Source: Lautropia sp. SCN 69-89 (GTDB lineage Bacteria; Pseudomonadota; Gammaproteobacteria; Burkholderiales; Burkholderiaceae_E). Taken from it: a DNA stretch of 64,000 nt. Below the pieces are notes generated by a model. The model made no database searches. It had not been told where the DNA came from and saw nothing but the letters and a program-made list of their open reading frames with translations. Of the stretch, positions 1-13,044 are shown piece by piece. Where the stretch lies: assembly GCA_001724855.1 (NCBI GenBank), contig MEED01000023.1:1-64000 (forward strand). The letters are read 5' to 3'. The stretch's first letter is position 1; every line of letters begins with the position of its first letter. The translations under genes were made by a program, and so were the position numbers.

Positions 1-1347
<1,347 letters not shown>

Positions 1348-1560
1348 TTGGTTGGCCTGTTTCCAGGCCTGCTCAACGGAATCGACATTCATTGGTTTCC
1401 CAATGGATGTTCGTTTACCGTGTGAGCGTTCGATTTTCCGAGATCCGCACCGGAACGAGTCCGGATTGGAACCCGCCTCGGGTCCGTGAGAACCCTCGGC
1501 TTGGCGCGTTCGCCCGAACGCCCACACTTATCGGCTGTTGATTTTTAAAGATCGTGGATC
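1348..1560 (-). other. Pre-16S rRNA leader with boxA-like region and two GAAA-tetraloop hairpins
   Basis: Minus-strand GATCTTTAAAAATCAACAGCCGATAAGTGTGGGCG resembles betaproteobacterial rrn leaders; hairpins at 1354-1369 and 1385-1410. Confidence 0.7.
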
Positions 1561-1601
1561 GCGCTGCATTTGCAGTGGGTCGCGATCAGCAGAGAAAGGA
1601 G

Positions 1602-1630
1602 AGTATGACGAATCCCTGAGAACCTGTCAA
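1602..1630 (-). promoter_or_regulatory. Putative rrn sigma70 promoter (TTGACA-17-CATACT)
   Basis: Minus strand TTGACAggttctcagggattcgtCATACT upstream of the 16S leader. Confidence 0.7.
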
Positions 1631-1754
1631 CTCGACCGCCTTCCCTGCCCGGCGCTTCGTTCCTTCCCGCCTTTGCGGTGAGGCCCTGCCGGCTCCGCAG
1701 CGCCGAAGCACTGCAGAGCCCGCGACTATAGCGGCAAACCTGGACGCATGCAAC

Positions 1755-2531
1755 TCAGCGGTGGCGGAACTGCGGCTTGCGCTTCTCGACGAAGGCCGCC
1801 ATCCCTTCCTTCTGGTCCTCGGTGGCGAACAGCGAGTGGAACAGCCGCCGCTCGAACAGGATGCCTTCGGCGAGCGGCGTCTCGTAGGCGCGGTTGATCG
1901 CCTCCTTGGCCATCATCAGCGCGGGGAGCGAAAAACCCGCGATCGAGGTGGCGGCCTCGAGTGCCTCGTCGAGCAGCCGCTCGGCCGGCACCACGCGCGA
2001 CACCAGCCCGGCGCGCTCGGCCTCCGCCGCGTCCATGGTGCGGGCCGTCAGGCACATGTCCATCGCCTTGGCTTTCGAGATCGCGCGCGGAAGACGCTGG
2101 GTGCCGCCGGCGCCCGGGATCACGCCGAGGCGGATCTCCGGCTGGCCGAACTTCGCGGTGTCGGCGGCGATGATGATGTCGCACATCATCGCCAGCTCGC
2201 ACCCGCCGCCGAGCGCATAGCCGGCCACTGCGGCGATCACCGGCTTGCGGATGCGCCGCAGCGTCTCCCAGTTGCGCGTGATGTACTCGCTGCGGAAGAC
2301 CTCCATGTAGCCCCAGCCGGCCATCGCCGCGATGTCGGCGCCGGCGGCGAACGCCTTGTCGCTGCCGGTGATCACGATCGCGCCGATGCCGTCGTCGGCG
2401 TCGAAATCGAGCAGGGCCGCGCCGAGCTCGTCCATCAGGCGGTCGTTGAGCGCGTTGAGCTGCTTGGGCCGGTTCAGCGTGACCAGGCCGACCCGACCGC
2501 GGGTTTCGACCAGGATGTTCTCGTAGGACAT
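1755..2531 (-). CDS. Enoyl-CoA hydratase/isomerase family protein
   Basis: 258 aa; crotonase motifs ([49 protein letters not shown]). Confidence 0.92.
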   Translation of the reverse strand: MSYENILVETRGRVGLVTLNRPKQLNALNDRLMDELGAALLDFDADDGIGAIVITGSDKAFAAGADIAAMAGWGYMEVFRSEYITRNWETLRRIRKPVIAAVAGYALGGGCELAMMCDIIIAADTAKFGQPEIRLGVIPGAGGTQRLPRAISKAKAMDMCLTARTMDAAEAERAGLVSRVVPAERLLDEALEAATSIAGFSLPALMMAKEAINRAYETPLAEGILFERRLFHSLFATEDQKEGMAAFVEKRKPQFRHR

Positions 2532-2699
2532 GTGCAGTGCTCCTCGTGGCGCCCATGCTGCGGGCGGTCGTCGACACCGATTCTGCCACGCGGCCGGTAC
2601 GCGAGACGCCGGCCGGCGGCGCAGGGTTTAACATCGGATCGCCACGGACGACGGCCATCGGGCGGCCGGCCCGCGTGCCACGAGAACGGAGGAGTCGCC

Positions 2700-4028
2700 A
2701 TGAGCAGCAAGGAAGCCGCAGCGATGGTCTCGGCCGGAGGGTTTCCGCTCGAGCCGATCGAGCGGGCGAGCGTCGACGAACTGCGCGCGCTGCAGCTGCA
2801 GCGACTGCGCTGGTCGCTCGACCACGCGTACCGCAACGTTGCGCACTACCGTGCGAAATTCGATGCCGCAGGGGTTCGCCCCGAGGACCTGAACTCGCTC
2901 GACGACCTGGCACGGTTTCCGTTCACCACCAAGGCCGATCTGCGCGAGACCTACCCGTTCGGCATGTTCGCAGTGCCGCGTGAGAAGGTGGTGCGCATCC
3001 ATGCGTCCAGCGGCACCACCGGCAAGCCGACCGTCGTCGGCTACACCGCACGCGACATCGACGCGTGGGCGAACCTGATGGCGCGATCGATCCGCGCCGC
3101 GGGCGCCCGTCCGGGCGACATCGCCCACGTCAGCTACGGCTACGGGCTGTTCACCGGCGGGCTGGGCGCCCACTACGGCGCCGAACGGCTGGGCCTGACG
3201 GTGATCCCGTTCGGCGGCGGCCAGACCGAGCGGCAGGTGCAGCTGATTACCGACTTCCGGCCGGCGATCATCATGGTCACGCCCAGCTACATGCTGGCGA
3301 TCGCCGACGAGATCGAGCGCCAGGGGCTCGATCCGCGCGGCACCAGCCTGCGCATCGGCGTGTTCGGCGCCGAGCCGTGGACCAACGAGATGCGCACCGA
3401 GATCGAGAAGCGGCTCGCGATCGACGCGGTCGATCTCTACGGCCTGTCCGAGGTGATGGGGCCCGGCGTGGCCTGCGAATGCCTCGAATCGAAGGACGGC
3501 CCGACGATCTGGGAAGACCACTTCTATCCCGAGATCGTCGACCCGCAGACCGGCAAGGTGCTTCCCGAGGGCGAGTTCGGCGAACTGGTGTTCACCTCGC
3601 TGTCGAAGGAAGCGCTGCCGATCGTGCGCTACCGCACCCGCGACCTCACCCGGCTGCTGCCGGGCAGCGCCCGCACGATGCGGCGCATGCAGAAGATCAC
3701 CGGCCGCTCCGACGACATGATGATCGTGCGTGGCGTGAACGTGTTCCCGTCGCAGATCGAGGAGCTGATCCTGCAGCGGCCCAACCTCGCGCCGCACTAC
3801 GTTTGCGAGCTCACCCGCGAAGGGCCGCTGGACGCGCTCACGGTGCGCGTCGAACTGAAGGCCGGCGAGCACCACGACGGTGCCGATGCGGTCGGCGCGG
3901 CCGCCGCGCTCGAGCACGCGATCAAGACCTACATCGGCGTGACGGTGACCGTGCGGGTGGAGCCACCGGGCGCGATCGAGCGCTCGGTGGGCAAGGCGAA
4001 GCGGGTGATCGACAAGCGGGGGCGGTGA
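2700..4028 (+). CDS. paaK: Phenylacetate-CoA ligase family
   Basis: 442 aa from ATG 2700; AMP-binding motif HASSGTTGKPTVVGYT; C-terminal GRSDDMMIVRGVNVFPSQIE typical of PaaK. Confidence 0.92.
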   Translation: MSSKEAAAMVSAGGFPLEPIERASVDELRALQLQRLRWSLDHAYRNVAHYRAKFDAAGVRPEDLNSLDDLARFPFTTKADLRETYPFGMFAVPREKVVRIHASSGTTGKPTVVGYTARDIDAWANLMARSIRAAGARPGDIAHVSYGYGLFTGGLGAHYGAERLGLTVIPFGGGQTERQVQLITDFRPAIIMVTPSYMLAIADEIERQGLDPRGTSLRIGVFGAEPWTNEMRTEIEKRLAIDAVDLYGLSEVMGPGVACECLESKDGPTIWEDHFYPEIVDPQTGKVLPEGEFGELVFTSLSKEALPIVRYRTRDLTRLLPGSARTMRRMQKITGRSDDMMIVRGVNVFPSQIEELILQRPNLAPHYVCELTREGPLDALTVRVELKAGEHHDGADAVGAAAALEHAIKTYIGVTVTVRVEPPGAIERSVGKAKRVIDKRGR

Positions 4029-4041
4029 GGGTCGGCCGGCA

Positions 4042-5088
4042 TCAGCCCGGCGGCGGCGGCACGAACTGGGCGCCGAACGAGCCGATGGCGATCAGGCCGT
4101 TGCTGGTGCGGAAGCGGAAACGCCCGGCGAGTTCGTACGAATAGTCGCCGGACACGCCGAAGTATTTTGCCTCGAAGCGACCATCGACGAGGTCGGCATC
4201 CGGACCGGCGGCCGAAATCATCGATCCGGTCAGGGCCATGTCGACCGTGTCCGTCCCCGACTGCTGGAGGCTCACCGGATCGACGCGGAGCACGTCGAAC
4301 TTGAGCAGGTTCGAGTCATAGTAAGGCATCACCATCGTGCCGATCTGCGCCGAGGCGATCCGCCCGCTGCTGCCATCGACCTGGATTTCGATCGGGGCGC
4401 TGAAGCTGCGCAAGTGGCCGAGCGCAGCGCTGCCGTCCTCGTCGGGCCCGATCGCCCCGACGATGTAGCCGAGATAGCGCCGATTCGTCCCGCTCGGCCA
4501 GAAGTTCTTCACGTTCTCCGAGATCGGTTCGTACCAGGGGCCTACGAACCCCTCGGTGCTGATGGGCACCTTCTCCCAGGTGCCGAAGCGGACGTACTGC
4601 AGCTGCGGAGGCAACCAGGGCGGGTTGTAAAGATAGGCCGTAGGGCTGTGAAAGTCGGTCAGTGCCACATACGGCGCGCTCAGCATCGTGTTCAGCGGGT
4701 TCTCGTAGGAGACGCCTTGCAGCGCGCCTAGGACGTTGCGACCCCATTCAGGCGCAGTCAGATTCGCGGCAGTGAACCCGGTGGGACCATCGTTTGCGTC
4801 GAGCGCCGCCGGGAAGTTCAGCGTGAGGATGTAGCTGTCGGTGGGCAGCGGTATCTGCACCGCGCTACCGACGTCGACGAACACGCTGGTCGCAGTCGAC
4901 GCGCACATGCCGATCGTAAAGCCGTCGGCACTCGACGCCGACGCCGAATCGCAGGCTACCGGCGCCGGGACGAAAGGATTGGGCCCGGTGCTCGACCCGC
5001 CCCCGCAAGCCGCGAGGCCGGTGGCGAACAGCAACGCGATCGCTGCTGCGCGGAAAGGCCGGTGTTCGCTCGTGCGGGCGGGATTCAT
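4042..5088 (-). CDS. Predicted secreted lipoprotein, unknown function
   Basis: Start at MNPARTSEH; lipobox LAACGGGS; no family recognised. Confidence 0.75.
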   Translation of the reverse strand: MNPARTSEHRPFRAAAIALLFATGLAACGGGSSTGPNPFVPAPVACDSASASSADGFTIGMCASTATSVFVDVGSAVQIPLPTDSYILTLNFPAALDANDGPTGFTAANLTAPEWGRNVLGALQGVSYENPLNTMLSAPYVALTDFHSPTAYLYNPPWLPPQLQYVRFGTWEKVPISTEGFVGPWYEPISENVKNFWPSGTNRRYLGYIVGAIGPDEDGSAALGHLRSFSAPIEIQVDGSSGRIASAQIGTMVMPYYDSNLLKFDVLRVDPVSLQQSGTDTVDMALTGSMISAAGPDADLVDGRFEAKYFGVSGDYSYELAGRFRFRTSNGLIAIGSFGAQFVPPPPG

Positions 5089-5315
5089 GGCAGCGGTCCC
5101 CAATGCAGGCACCTCTGTACGGTTCGAGTGTCGGCGCAGGCCGCGGCGTTGCGCCCGATGGGCGGACGAACGGAGGGCATGTCCCGCCGAGTGTACCTGC
5201 AGGCAGCGGCAAGGCCGGCCCCCCGACCGCGCCGGCAACCGTGACGGAAATCACATCCCGTGAGGAAGCGGGCAAAATATCGCGCTTCGAGCGACAACCT
5301 GCAGGAGCACCAACG

Positions 5316-6311
5316 ATGTTCGACGCGCTTTACCTGGAGAAGTCCGACGGGGGATTCTCCGCGACCCGCAGGACGCTGAGCGACGACGAGCTCGCGGCAG
5401 CCACGCCCGATGCCGATGTCACGGTGCGCATCGAGTATTCGACGATCAACTACAAGGACGCGCTCGCGCTCACCGATCGTTCGCCGGTGGTGCGTCGCTG
5501 GCCGATGGTGCCGGGCATCGACGGTGCCGGCGTGGTCGAGGCGAGCTCGCATCCGGGCTTCGCCGTCGGCGACCGGGTGATCCTCAACGGCTGGGGCGTG
5601 GGCGAGACCCACTGGGGATGCCTCGCGCAGCGCGCGCGGCTCGAGGGCGACTGGCTGGTCGCGATGCCTGCGGGGATCGACGCGCGCCGCGCGATGGCGA
5701 TCGGCACCGCCGGCTACACCGCGATGCTGTGCGTGATGGCGCTCGAGCGCCGCGGCGTGACGCCTGCGCAGGGCGAGATCCTCGTGACCGGCGCAGTGGG
5801 CGGCGTGGGCAGCGTCGCGATCGCGCTGCTCGCGCGACGGGGTTTTCGCGTCGTAGCCTCCACCGGGCGGGCGGGCGAGGCTGACTACCTGCGCGCGCTG
5901 GGCGCCGCCGAAGTGATCGATCGCGCGACCCTGTCGGCGCCAGGCAAGCCGCTGCAGAAGGAACGCTGGGCCGGCGTCGTCGACGCGGTGGGCTCGCACA
6001 CGCTGGCCAACGCGTGCGCGCAGGCGAAGTACCGCGGCACGGTCGCCGCCTGCGGACTGGCCGGCGGGATGGACTTCCCCGCGACGGTCGCTCCGTTCAT
6101 CCTGCGCGGCGTGGCGCTGATCGGCGTCGACTCGGTGATGTGCCCGATCGACGAGCGGCGCGAAGCCTGGAAACGGCTGGCGAGCGAACTCGATCCTGCG
6201 CAACTCGAGCGCATGACCACCGTCGTCGGCCTCGACGACGCGCTGAAACTCGCTCCGGAGATGCTGGCCGGCAAGGTGCGCGGCCGCGTCGCGGTCGACG
6301 TGAACCGTTGA
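5316..6311 (+). CDS. acuI: MDR-family oxidoreductase, AcuI/YhdH-type (acryloyl-CoA reductase-like)
   Basis: 332-codon [39 protein letters not shown] motifs. Confidence 0.85.
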   Translation: MFDALYLEKSDGGFSATRRTLSDDELAAATPDADVTVRIEYSTINYKDALALTDRSPVVRRWPMVPGIDGAGVVEASSHPGFAVGDRVILNGWGVGETHWGCLAQRARLEGDWLVAMPAGIDARRAMAIGTAGYTAMLCVMALERRGVTPAQGEILVTGAVGGVGSVAIALLARRGFRVVASTGRAGEADYLRALGAAEVIDRATLSAPGKPLQKERWAGVVDAVGSHTLANACAQAKYRGTVAACGLAGGMDFPATVAPFILRGVALIGVDSVMCPIDERREAWKRLASELDPAQLERMTTVVGLDDALKLAPEMLAGKVRGRVAVDVNR

Positions 6312-8152
6312 GCGCGCCTGCAAAGCGCCGGGCCGGCGGCGCGCCGGTCTCGTACCGGATCGTCCCGGTCGATCCGCACGCGCACCTGTTCGAGATTGCA
6401 CTCACGATCGCGCAGCCCGACCCGGAGGGCCAGCGCGTGGCGCTGCCGGCCTGGATTCCCGGCAGCTACATGATCCGCGAGTTCGCGCGGCACGTCGTCT
6501 CGATCGATGCGCGCAGCGGCGCGTGCGCGGTGCGCGTGCGCAAGCTCGACAAGCACACATGGCAGGCAGCGCGCTGCGACGGCCCGTTGACCCTCGTCTA
6601 CCGGGTCTATGCCTGGGATCTGTCGGTGCGCGCGGCGCACCTCGACGCGACGCACGGCTTCTTCAACGGCACCAGCGTGTTTTTCAGGGTGCTCGGCCAG
6701 GAGGACCAGCCCTGCGAGGTGCTGATCGAACCGCCGGCCGGCGACGGATACGCCGACTGGCGCGTGGCCACCACGCTGCCCGAGGCCGGCGCGCGCCGCC
6801 ACGGCTTCGGCCGCTATCGCGCGGCCGACTACGACGAGCTGGTCGATCATCCGGTGGAGATGGGGCGCTTCACGCTCGCCGGCTTCGAAGCGGGAGGCGT
6901 GCGCCACGAAGTCGCGATCACCGGCCGCCACGATGCGGACACCGCGCGGCTGTGTCGCGACCTCGCCCGCGTCTGCGCGCAGCAGGTACGCCTGTTCGAG
7001 CCGCGCACGCGCCGTGCGCCGGTCGAGCGCTACCTGTTCCTGGTGATGGCGGTCGGCGACGGATACGGCGGCCTCGAGCACCGCTCGAGCACCGCGCTGA
7101 TCTGCTCGCGCAATGACCTGCCGTGGCGCGGCCAGCGCGAAACGTCCGACGGCTATCGCGGCTTCCTCGGACTGGCGAGCCACGAGTACTTCCATACCTG
7201 GAACGTAAAGCGGATCAAACCCGCGGCGTTCGCGCACTACGACCTGCAGCAGGAGAACTACACGCGGCTGCTGTGGATCTTCGAGGGCTTCACTTCGTAC
7301 TACGACGACCTGATGCTGGTGCGCTCCGGCGTCATCGACCACGACGCGTACCTGGGTTTGCTCGCGAAGACGATCAGCGGCGTGATGCGCGGCCCGGGCC
7401 GGCAGGTCCAGAGCGTGGCCGAGTCGAGCTTCGATGCATGGATCAAGTACTACCGGCAGGACGAGAACTCGCCGAATGCGATCGCCAGCTACTACGCGAA
7501 GGGCTCGCTGGTGGCGCTGGCGCTCGACCTGACGATCCGCATCCGCACCGGCGGGAAACGCTCGCTCGACGACGCGATGCGGCTGATGTGGAGGCGCTAC
7601 GGACGCGACTTCTTCGCACGGCGCGAAGGACTCGCCGAAGACGAGTTTCCGCGCCTGCTCGAAGAAGCGACCGGCCTGCGGCTCGACGCGCAGATCCGCA
7701 GCTGGGCCTACGGCACGGCAGAGCTGCCGCTCGCGCCGCTGCTGCGGGCGGTGGGCGTCGAGCCCGGATTCGGTCCCGGCGACCAGGGGCCGGCCTCGCT
7801 CGGCGCCAAGCTCGCCACGCGCGAGGGCCAGTTGACGATCGCGACCGCCTACACCGGCCAGGCGGCGCAACGCGCCGGTCTTTCGGCCGGCGACACGCTG
7901 GTGGCCGTCGACGGCCTGCGCATCGACGAGCGCGCGCTGAAGGCGCTGCTCGCGCGCCGCAAGCCGGGAGACCGACTGCGCGTGCACGCATTCCGTCGCG
8001 ACGAGTTGTTCGACTGCGAACTCCAACTCGACGCACCGCCGGCGACCGACGCGAAGCTGACGCTCGCGCCGAAGCCCGGAGCGCGCGCGGCGCGGCTGCT
8101 CGCCGGGTGGCTGGGCGGGAGCCGGCCGGCCCGCGCCAGCCGAGCCCCCTGA
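6308..8152 (+). CDS. M61-family metallopeptidase with C-terminal PDZ domain
   Basis: [14 protein letters not shown] zinc motif; PDZ-like [14 protein letters not shown]; in-frame TTG at 6308 overlaps upstream stop. Confidence 0.88.
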   Translation: MSAPAKRRAGGAPVSYRIVPVDPHAHLFEIALTIAQPDPEGQRVALPAWIPGSYMIREFARHVVSIDARSGACAVRVRKLDKHTWQAARCDGPLTLVYRVYAWDLSVRAAHLDATHGFFNGTSVFFRVLGQEDQPCEVLIEPPAGDGYADWRVATTLPEAGARRHGFGRYRAADYDELVDHPVEMGRFTLAGFEAGGVRHEVAITGRHDADTARLCRDLARVCAQQVRLFEPRTRRAPVERYLFLVMAVGDGYGGLEHRSSTALICSRNDLPWRGQRETSDGYRGFLGLASHEYFHTWNVKRIKPAAFAHYDLQQENYTRLLWIFEGFTSYYDDLMLVRSGVIDHDAYLGLLAKTISGVMRGPGRQVQSVAESSFDAWIKYYRQDENSPNAIASYYAKGSLVALALDLTIRIRTGGKRSLDDAMRLMWRRYGRDFFARREGLAEDEFPRLLEEATGLRLDAQIRSWAYGTAELPLAPLLRAVGVEPGFGPGDQGPASLGAKLATREGQLTIATAYTGQAAQRAGLSAGDTLVAVDGLRIDERALKALLARRKPGDRLRVHAFRRDELFDCELQLDAPPATDAKLTLAPKPGARAARLLAGWLGGSRPARASRAP

Positions 8153-8174
8153 CCCGCGAGCAGCGTCGGCCTGC

Positions 8175-8975
8175 TCAGCCGAACAGCGTCGCCAGCGCCT
8201 CGCCGGGGTCGGGCGCGCGCATGAAGGCTTCCCCGACCAGGAACGCGTTCACGCCGGCCTGGCGCATTCGCGCCACGTCGGCCGGAGCGAGGATGCCACT
8301 CTCGGTGACGACCAGCCGGTCGGGCGGGATGCGCGGCAGCAGCGCCAGCGTGGTATCGAGCGAGACCTCGAAGCTGCGCAGGTTGCGATTGTTGATGCCT
8401 ACGAGCGGCGTGCCCAGCGCGAGCGCGCGATCGAGTTCGGCCGCATCGTGCACCTCGACCAGTACGTCCATCGACAGCGCGCGGGCGATCGATGCGAATT
8501 CGGCGAGTTGCGCGTCGTCGAGCGTCGCGACGATCAGCAGGATGCAGTCGGCGCCGTTCGCGCGCGCCTCGTAGACCTGCCAGGCGTCGACGACGAAATC
8601 CTTGCGCAGCACCGGCAGCGCACACGCCGCGCGCGCGGCCCGCAGGTCGTCGAGCGAACCCCGGAAGAAGCGCTCGTCGGTGAGCACCGACAGGCAGGCC
8701 GCACCGTGCGCGGCGTAGCGGGCGGCGATCGCCGGCGGATCGAAGGGTTCGCGCAGTAGGCCCTTGCTCGGGCTCGCCTTCTTGATCTCGGCGATGACGG
8801 CTGCGCGGCCGGCCGCGATCTTCGCGCGCAGCGCGCGCTCGAAGCCGCGTACGGGTTGCGCGCTGCATGCCGCCTCGGCCTGCGCGCGCAACGCGGCGTC
8901 GCTTTGCAGCCGACGCGCCGCCGCCACTTCCTCGCGCTTGACGGCGACGATGCGCGCCAGGATGTCCTCAGCCAT
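8175..8975 (-). CDS. trpC: Indole-3-glycerol phosphate synthase
   Basis: Start [48 protein letters not shown] motifs. Confidence 0.97.
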   Translation of the reverse strand: MAEDILARIVAVKREEVAAARRLQSDAALRAQAEAACSAQPVRGFERALRAKIAAGRAAVIAEIKKASPSKGLLREPFDPPAIAARYAAHGAACLSVLTDERFFRGSLDDLRAARAACALPVLRKDFVVDAWQVYEARANGADCILLIVATLDDAQLAEFASIARALSMDVLVEVHDAAELDRALALGTPLVGINNRNLRSFEVSLDTTLALLPRIPPDRLVVTESGILAPADVARMRQAGVNAFLVGEAFMRAPDPGEALATLFG

Positions 8976-10011
8976 GACCCTGCCCCGCGCAGCGCTGCGT
9001 GAACTGCACGAACGCGTCGAGCCTGGCGCGCGCCGCGCCCGATGCGATCGTCTCGCGCGCCAGCGCGATGCCGGCTGCGATCGAGTCGACCACGTCGGCC
9101 GCATAGAGGGCCGTGCCCGCGTTCAGCGTGACGATCTCGCGCGGCGTGCCCGGCTGGTTCGACAGCGCCTCGAGCACCATCTCCTTCGATTCGAGCGCGT
9201 CGGCCACCCGCAGGCCGCGGTTGCTGATCATCGACAGGCCGAAGTCCTCCGGATGGATCTCGTACTCGCTCACTTCGCCGTTCTTCAGTTCGCCGACCAT
9301 CGTCGCGGCGCCGAGCGAGACCTCGTCCATCCCGTCCTTGCCCCAGACGACGACCGCGTGCCTCGCGCCCAGCCGCTGCATCACGCGCACCTGGATGCCG
9401 ACCAGGTCGGGGTGGAACACGCCCATCAGGATGTTCGGCGCACCAGCCGGGTTGGTGAGCGGGCCGAGGATGTTGAAGATCGTGCGCACGCCCAGCTCGC
9501 GGCGCACCGGCGCGACGTTCTTCATCGCCGGGTGGTGATTGGGCGCGAACATGAAGCCGACGCCGGTGGCGCGAATGCAGTCGGCGACCTGCGACGCGTT
9601 CAGCATGATGTTGGCGCCCAGCGCCTCGAGCACGTCGGCGGCGCCCGACTTCGACGAGACGCCACGGTTGCCGTGCTTGGCCACCGTCGCGCCGGCCGCC
9701 GCGGCCACGAAGGTCGACGCGGTCGAGATGTTGAAGGTGTGCGAGCCGTCGCCGCCGGTGCCGACCACGTCGACGAAGTGCGGGCCGCCGTCGACCTCGA
9801 CCTTGGTGGCGAACTCGCGCATGACCTGTGCTGCAGCGCTGATCTCGCCGACCGTCTCCTTCTTCACGCGCAAGCCCACCAGGATCGCCGCCATCATCGT
9901 CGGCGACATCTCGCCGCTCATGATCTGGCGCATGATCCTGAGCATCTCGTCGTGGAAGATCTCGCGATGCTCGATGCAACGGGTGAGCGCTTCCTGCGCG
10001 GTGATCGTCAT
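8968..10011 (-). CDS. trpD: Anthranilate phosphoribosyltransferase
   Basis: Start [47 protein letters not shown]; 8-bp overlap with trpC. Confidence 0.97.
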   Translation of the reverse strand: MTITAQEALTRCIEHREIFHDEMLRIMRQIMSGEMSPTMMAAILVGLRVKKETVGEISAAAQVMREFATKVEVDGGPHFVDVVGTGGDGSHTFNISTASTFVAAAAGATVAKHGNRGVSSKSGAADVLEALGANIMLNASQVADCIRATGVGFMFAPNHHPAMKNVAPVRRELGVRTIFNILGPLTNPAGAPNILMGVFHPDLVGIQVRVMQRLGARHAVVVWGKDGMDEVSLGAATMVGELKNGEVSEYEIHPEDFGLSMISNRGLRVADALESKEMVLEALSNQPGTPREIVTLNAGTALYAADVVDSIAAGIALARETIASGAARARLDAFVQFTQRCAGQGHG

Positions 10012-10577
10012 TTCGGTTCTCCCAGGAAATTGCGCAGCAGCGCGTGGCCGTGCTCGGTGAGAATGGATTCGGGATGGAACTGCACGCCTTCCACGGCCAG
10101 TTCGCGGTGGCGCAGCCCCATGATCTCGCCGTCGTCGGTCCAGGCCGTGACTTCGAGACAGCCGGGCAGCGACTCGCGCTCGACCGCCAGCGAGTGATAG
10201 CGGATCGCGGTGAACGGGTCGGGAAGCCCGCGGAAAACGCCGGCCCCGTCGTGACGGATCGGCGAGGTCTTGCCGTGCATCACCTGCTTCGCGCGCACCA
10301 CGCGCCCACCGAAGGCGGCGCCGATCGCCTGGTGTCCCAGGCAAACGCCGAGGATCGGGATGCGGCCCGCGAAACGCTCGATCAGCGGCAGCGAGATGCC
10401 GGCCTCGGCCGGCGTGCACGGGCCCGGCGAGATCACGATGCGCGCCGGGGCCAGCGCGACGACCTCGTCGAGCGTGATCGCGTCGTTGCGCACCGTGCGC
10501 ACCTCCTCGCCCAGCTCGCCGAAGTACTGCACCAGGTTCCAGGTGAAGCTGTCGTAGTTGTCGATCATCAGCAGCAT
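10008..10577 (-). CDS. trpG: Anthranilate synthase component II (glutamine amidotransferase)
   Basis: [29 protein letters not shown]; overlaps trpD by 4 bp. Confidence 0.97.
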   Translation of the reverse strand: MLLMIDNYDSFTWNLVQYFGELGEEVRTVRNDAITLDEVVALAPARIVISPGPCTPAEAGISLPLIERFAGRIPILGVCLGHQAIGAAFGGRVVRAKQVMHGKTSPIRHDGAGVFRGLPDPFTAIRYHSLAVERESLPGCLEVTAWTDDGEIMGLRHRELAVEGVQFHPESILTEHGHALLRNFLGEPK

Positions 10578-10594
10578 GTTCGTCTCCGGCCGCG

Positions 10595-12076
10595 TCAGAT
10601 CTGGCCATCCAGGCCGGCCTGCACCAGTTCGGCTGCACGCAGCACCGCGCGCGCCTTGTTCTCGGTCTCCTGCCACTCGTTCTCGGGGATCGAGTCGGCG
10701 ACGACGCCGGCGGCGGCCTGCACGTACAGGGTGCCGTCCTTGACCACTGCGGTGCGGATCGCGATCGCGAGGTCGAGGTCGCCGAGAAACGAAATGTAGC
10801 CGCAGGCGCCGCCATAGACGCCGCGTCGGGTCGGCTCGAGCTCGTCGATGATCTGCATCGCGCGGATCTTCGGCGCGCCGGTGAGCGTGCCCGCCGGGAA
10901 GGTCGCGCGCAGCACGTCGATCGGCCCCATGCCGGGCTTCAGCTTGCCCTCGACGTTCGAGACGATGTGCATCACGTGCGAGTACTTCTCGATCGCAAGC
11001 TGGTCGGTCACGCGCACGCTGCCGATTTCGGCGATGCGGCCGATGTCGTTGCGCGCGAGATCGATCAGCATCACGTGCTCGGCAATCTCCTTCGGGTCGG
11101 CCAGCAACTCCTGCGCGAGCGCTGCATCCTGCGCCGGCGTGGCGCCGCGCCGGCGCGTGCCCGCCAGCGGACGGATGGTGATGCGGTCGCCGTCGGGCTG
11201 GCGCTCCTGGCGCACGAGGATCTCGGGCGAGGCACCGACGATGTGGAACTCGCCGAGGTTGTAGAAGTACATGTACGGCGACGGGTTGATCGAGCGCAGC
11301 GCGCGGTACAGCGTGACCGGCGAATCGCGGAACGGCTTTTCGATCAGCTGGCCGACCTGCACCTGCATCACGTCGCCGGCCATGATGTATTCCTTGGCCC
11401 GCGCGACCGCTGCGAGGTAGTCGTCCCTGGCGAATTCGCGGCGCGTGCCGGTCTCGAAGCTCGGCTCGAGCGAGGGCATCTCCAACGGCCGCGACAGCTG
11501 CGCGTAGAGCTCGCGCAGGCGCTTGCGGGCACGCTGGTACGCCTCGCCCTCGGCGGGATCGGCGTAGACCATCAGGTAGATCTTGCCGGTCACGTTGTCG
11601 ACGATCGCGAGTTCTTCGGTGAGCAGCAGGAACACGTCGGGAACGCCGACCGGATCGGGCTTGTCGCGACCGGCCGCGCGCGGCTCGATGTGGCGCACCG
11701 CGTCGTAGGCGAAATAGCCGGCCAGCCCGCCGCAGAAGCGCGGCAGGCCCGGGCGCACCGCGACCTTGAAGCGTTTCTGGTAGGCGTCGACGAAGTCGAG
11801 CGGGTTGCCCCGGTAGCGCTCGATCGTTTCGCCGTTCTTCACCACCTCGGCGCCGTCGGCGGTCGAGCGGATGATCGTGCTCGCGGGCAGGCCGATGAAC
11901 GAATAGCGCCCGAAGCGCTCGCCGCCCACCACCGATTCGAGCAGGAAGCTGTACGGCTGGTGCGCCAGCTTCAGGTACAGCGACAGCGGCGTGTCGAGGT
12001 CGGCGAAGCACTCCAGCAGCAGCGGAATGCGGTTGTAGCCCTGGGCGGCAATCGCCCGGAATTCGATTTCGGTCAT
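10595..12076 (-). CDS. trpE: Anthranilate synthase component I
   Basis: 493 aa; chorismate-binding motifs ([49 protein letters not shown]). Confidence 0.97.
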   Translation of the reverse strand: MTEIEFRAIAAQGYNRIPLLLECFADLDTPLSLYLKLAHQPYSFLLESVVGGERFGRYSFIGLPASTIIRSTADGAEVVKNGETIERYRGNPLDFVDAYQKRFKVAVRPGLPRFCGGLAGYFAYDAVRHIEPRAAGRDKPDPVGVPDVFLLLTEELAIVDNVTGKIYLMVYADPAEGEAYQRARKRLRELYAQLSRPLEMPSLEPSFETGTRREFARDDYLAAVARAKEYIMAGDVMQVQVGQLIEKPFRDSPVTLYRALRSINPSPYMYFYNLGEFHIVGASPEILVRQERQPDGDRITIRPLAGTRRRGATPAQDAALAQELLADPKEIAEHVMLIDLARNDIGRIAEIGSVRVTDQLAIEKYSHVMHIVSNVEGKLKPGMGPIDVLRATFPAGTLTGAPKIRAMQIIDELEPTRRGVYGGACGYISFLGDLDLAIAIRTAVVKDGTLYVQAAAGVVADSIPENEWQETENKARAVLRAAELVQAGLDGQI

Positions 12077-12097
12077 GACTCCCTCGCGGAACTGCGG

Positions 12098-12139
12098 CCG
12101 GGTCCACTGCGGACCCGGAGGCGCCCGCCATGGGGCGCC
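12098..12139 (-). promoter_or_regulatory. Two strong RNA hairpins between trp leader peptide and trpE
   Basis: Perfect stems: CCGGGTCC/GGACCCGG (12098-12118, 5-nt loop) and GGCGCCC/GGGCGCC (12120-12139, 6-nt loop). Confidence 0.65.
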
Positions 12140-12213
12140 CAGCGATGTTTCAGGAAACCCGGCCGGGGGCGCGGCGCCGCGAGGGCGCTAGCGACACGGC
12201 CGGTGTGCGGCGA

Positions 12214-12291
12214 TCAGCGCCAGCACCACCAGCGCCAGGCCCGCCAACCGTTGGCGTTGCGGGCCGAGCGAAGTTCCTGAACGTTGCGCAT
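12214..12291 (-). CDS. trpL: trp operon leader peptide (attenuation), MRNVQELRSARNANGWRAWRWWCWR
   Basis: Short ORF translated by hand: 25 codons + TGA, 5 Trp in the last 10 residues, upstream of trpE on the same strand. Confidence 0.85.
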   Translation of the reverse strand: MRNVQELRSARNANGWRAWRWWCWR

Positions 12292-12356
12292 GAGGGAAAG
12301 GATGTCCTGGCTGTTTCTGGACGTGGCGGACTATAACACCATCGCCGGCGAGGGCG

Positions 12357-13040
12357 TCAACCGGCCTCGATGCATGTCGCCGCCTCGAGCAGGTCGGCGA
12401 CGACCGCGTCGGCGTCGATCGTGCTCACCGGCAGCCCTTCGTTGTAGCCGTACGGCACGATCATCACCGGCATGCCGGCCGCGCGGGCAGCCTGTGCGTC
12501 GTTCAGCGAATCACCGATCGCCACCATCTGCGACGGCCCGAGCCCGAGGAGCTCGCACGCGTGGTGCAACTGCATCGGGTCGGGCTTGCCTCGCGGCAGC
12601 ACGTCGCCGCCGATCACGAACTCGAACTGCGCGGCCAGCCCGGTGCGGGCGAGCAGCGTGTGGGCGAAGGCCTGCGGCTTGTTGGTCACGCAGGCGAGCC
12701 TGAGTCCCTTGGCGTGCATCGTCGCGAGGCCCTCGACCACGTTCGGGAACAGCGTCGCCGAACGGCCGTTCTCGCGCTCGTAGTGGCGCTCGAACGACTG
12801 CATGCCGCGCCCGGCGGTCGCATCGTCGACGCGCCCGTCGAGCGAGCCCGACAGCGCGCGGTGCACCAGGATGCGTGCACCCTTGCCGACGTAACTGCGC
12901 ACCGTCGATTCCGGCAACGCCGGCTGCCCGAAGTCGGCCAGCATTGCGTTCACCGCAGCGGTGAGGTCGGCGACCGTGTCGAGCAGGGTGCCGTCGAGGT
13001 CGATTGCCACTCCGCGGGCGCGGAACGTGCGCGCGGCCAT
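12357..13040 (-). CDS. gph: Phosphoglycolate phosphatase (HAD family)
   Basis: AIDLDGTLLDTVADL; VTNKPQAFAHTLL; KPDPMQL; conserved rpe-gph-trpE order. Confidence 0.94.
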   Translation of the reverse strand: MAARTFRARGVAIDLDGTLLDTVADLTAAVNAMLADFGQPALPESTVRSYVGKGARILVHRALSGSLDGRVDDATAGRGMQSFERHYERENGRSATLFPNVVEGLATMHAKGLRLACVTNKPQAFAHTLLARTGLAAQFEFVIGGDVLPRGKPDPMQLHHACELLGLGPSQMVAIGDSLNDAQAARAAGMPVMIVPYGYNEGLPVSTIDADAVVADLLEAATCIEAG

Positions 13041-13044
13041 CGGC

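Noticed and set aside
5885-8026. 713-aa minus-strand ORF
   Set aside because: Antisense to acuI and the M61 peptidase; no recognisable motifs.
12127-12336. Plus-strand 68-aa ORF 12130-12336
   Set aside because: Overlaps the trp leader region on the opposite strand; no coding support.
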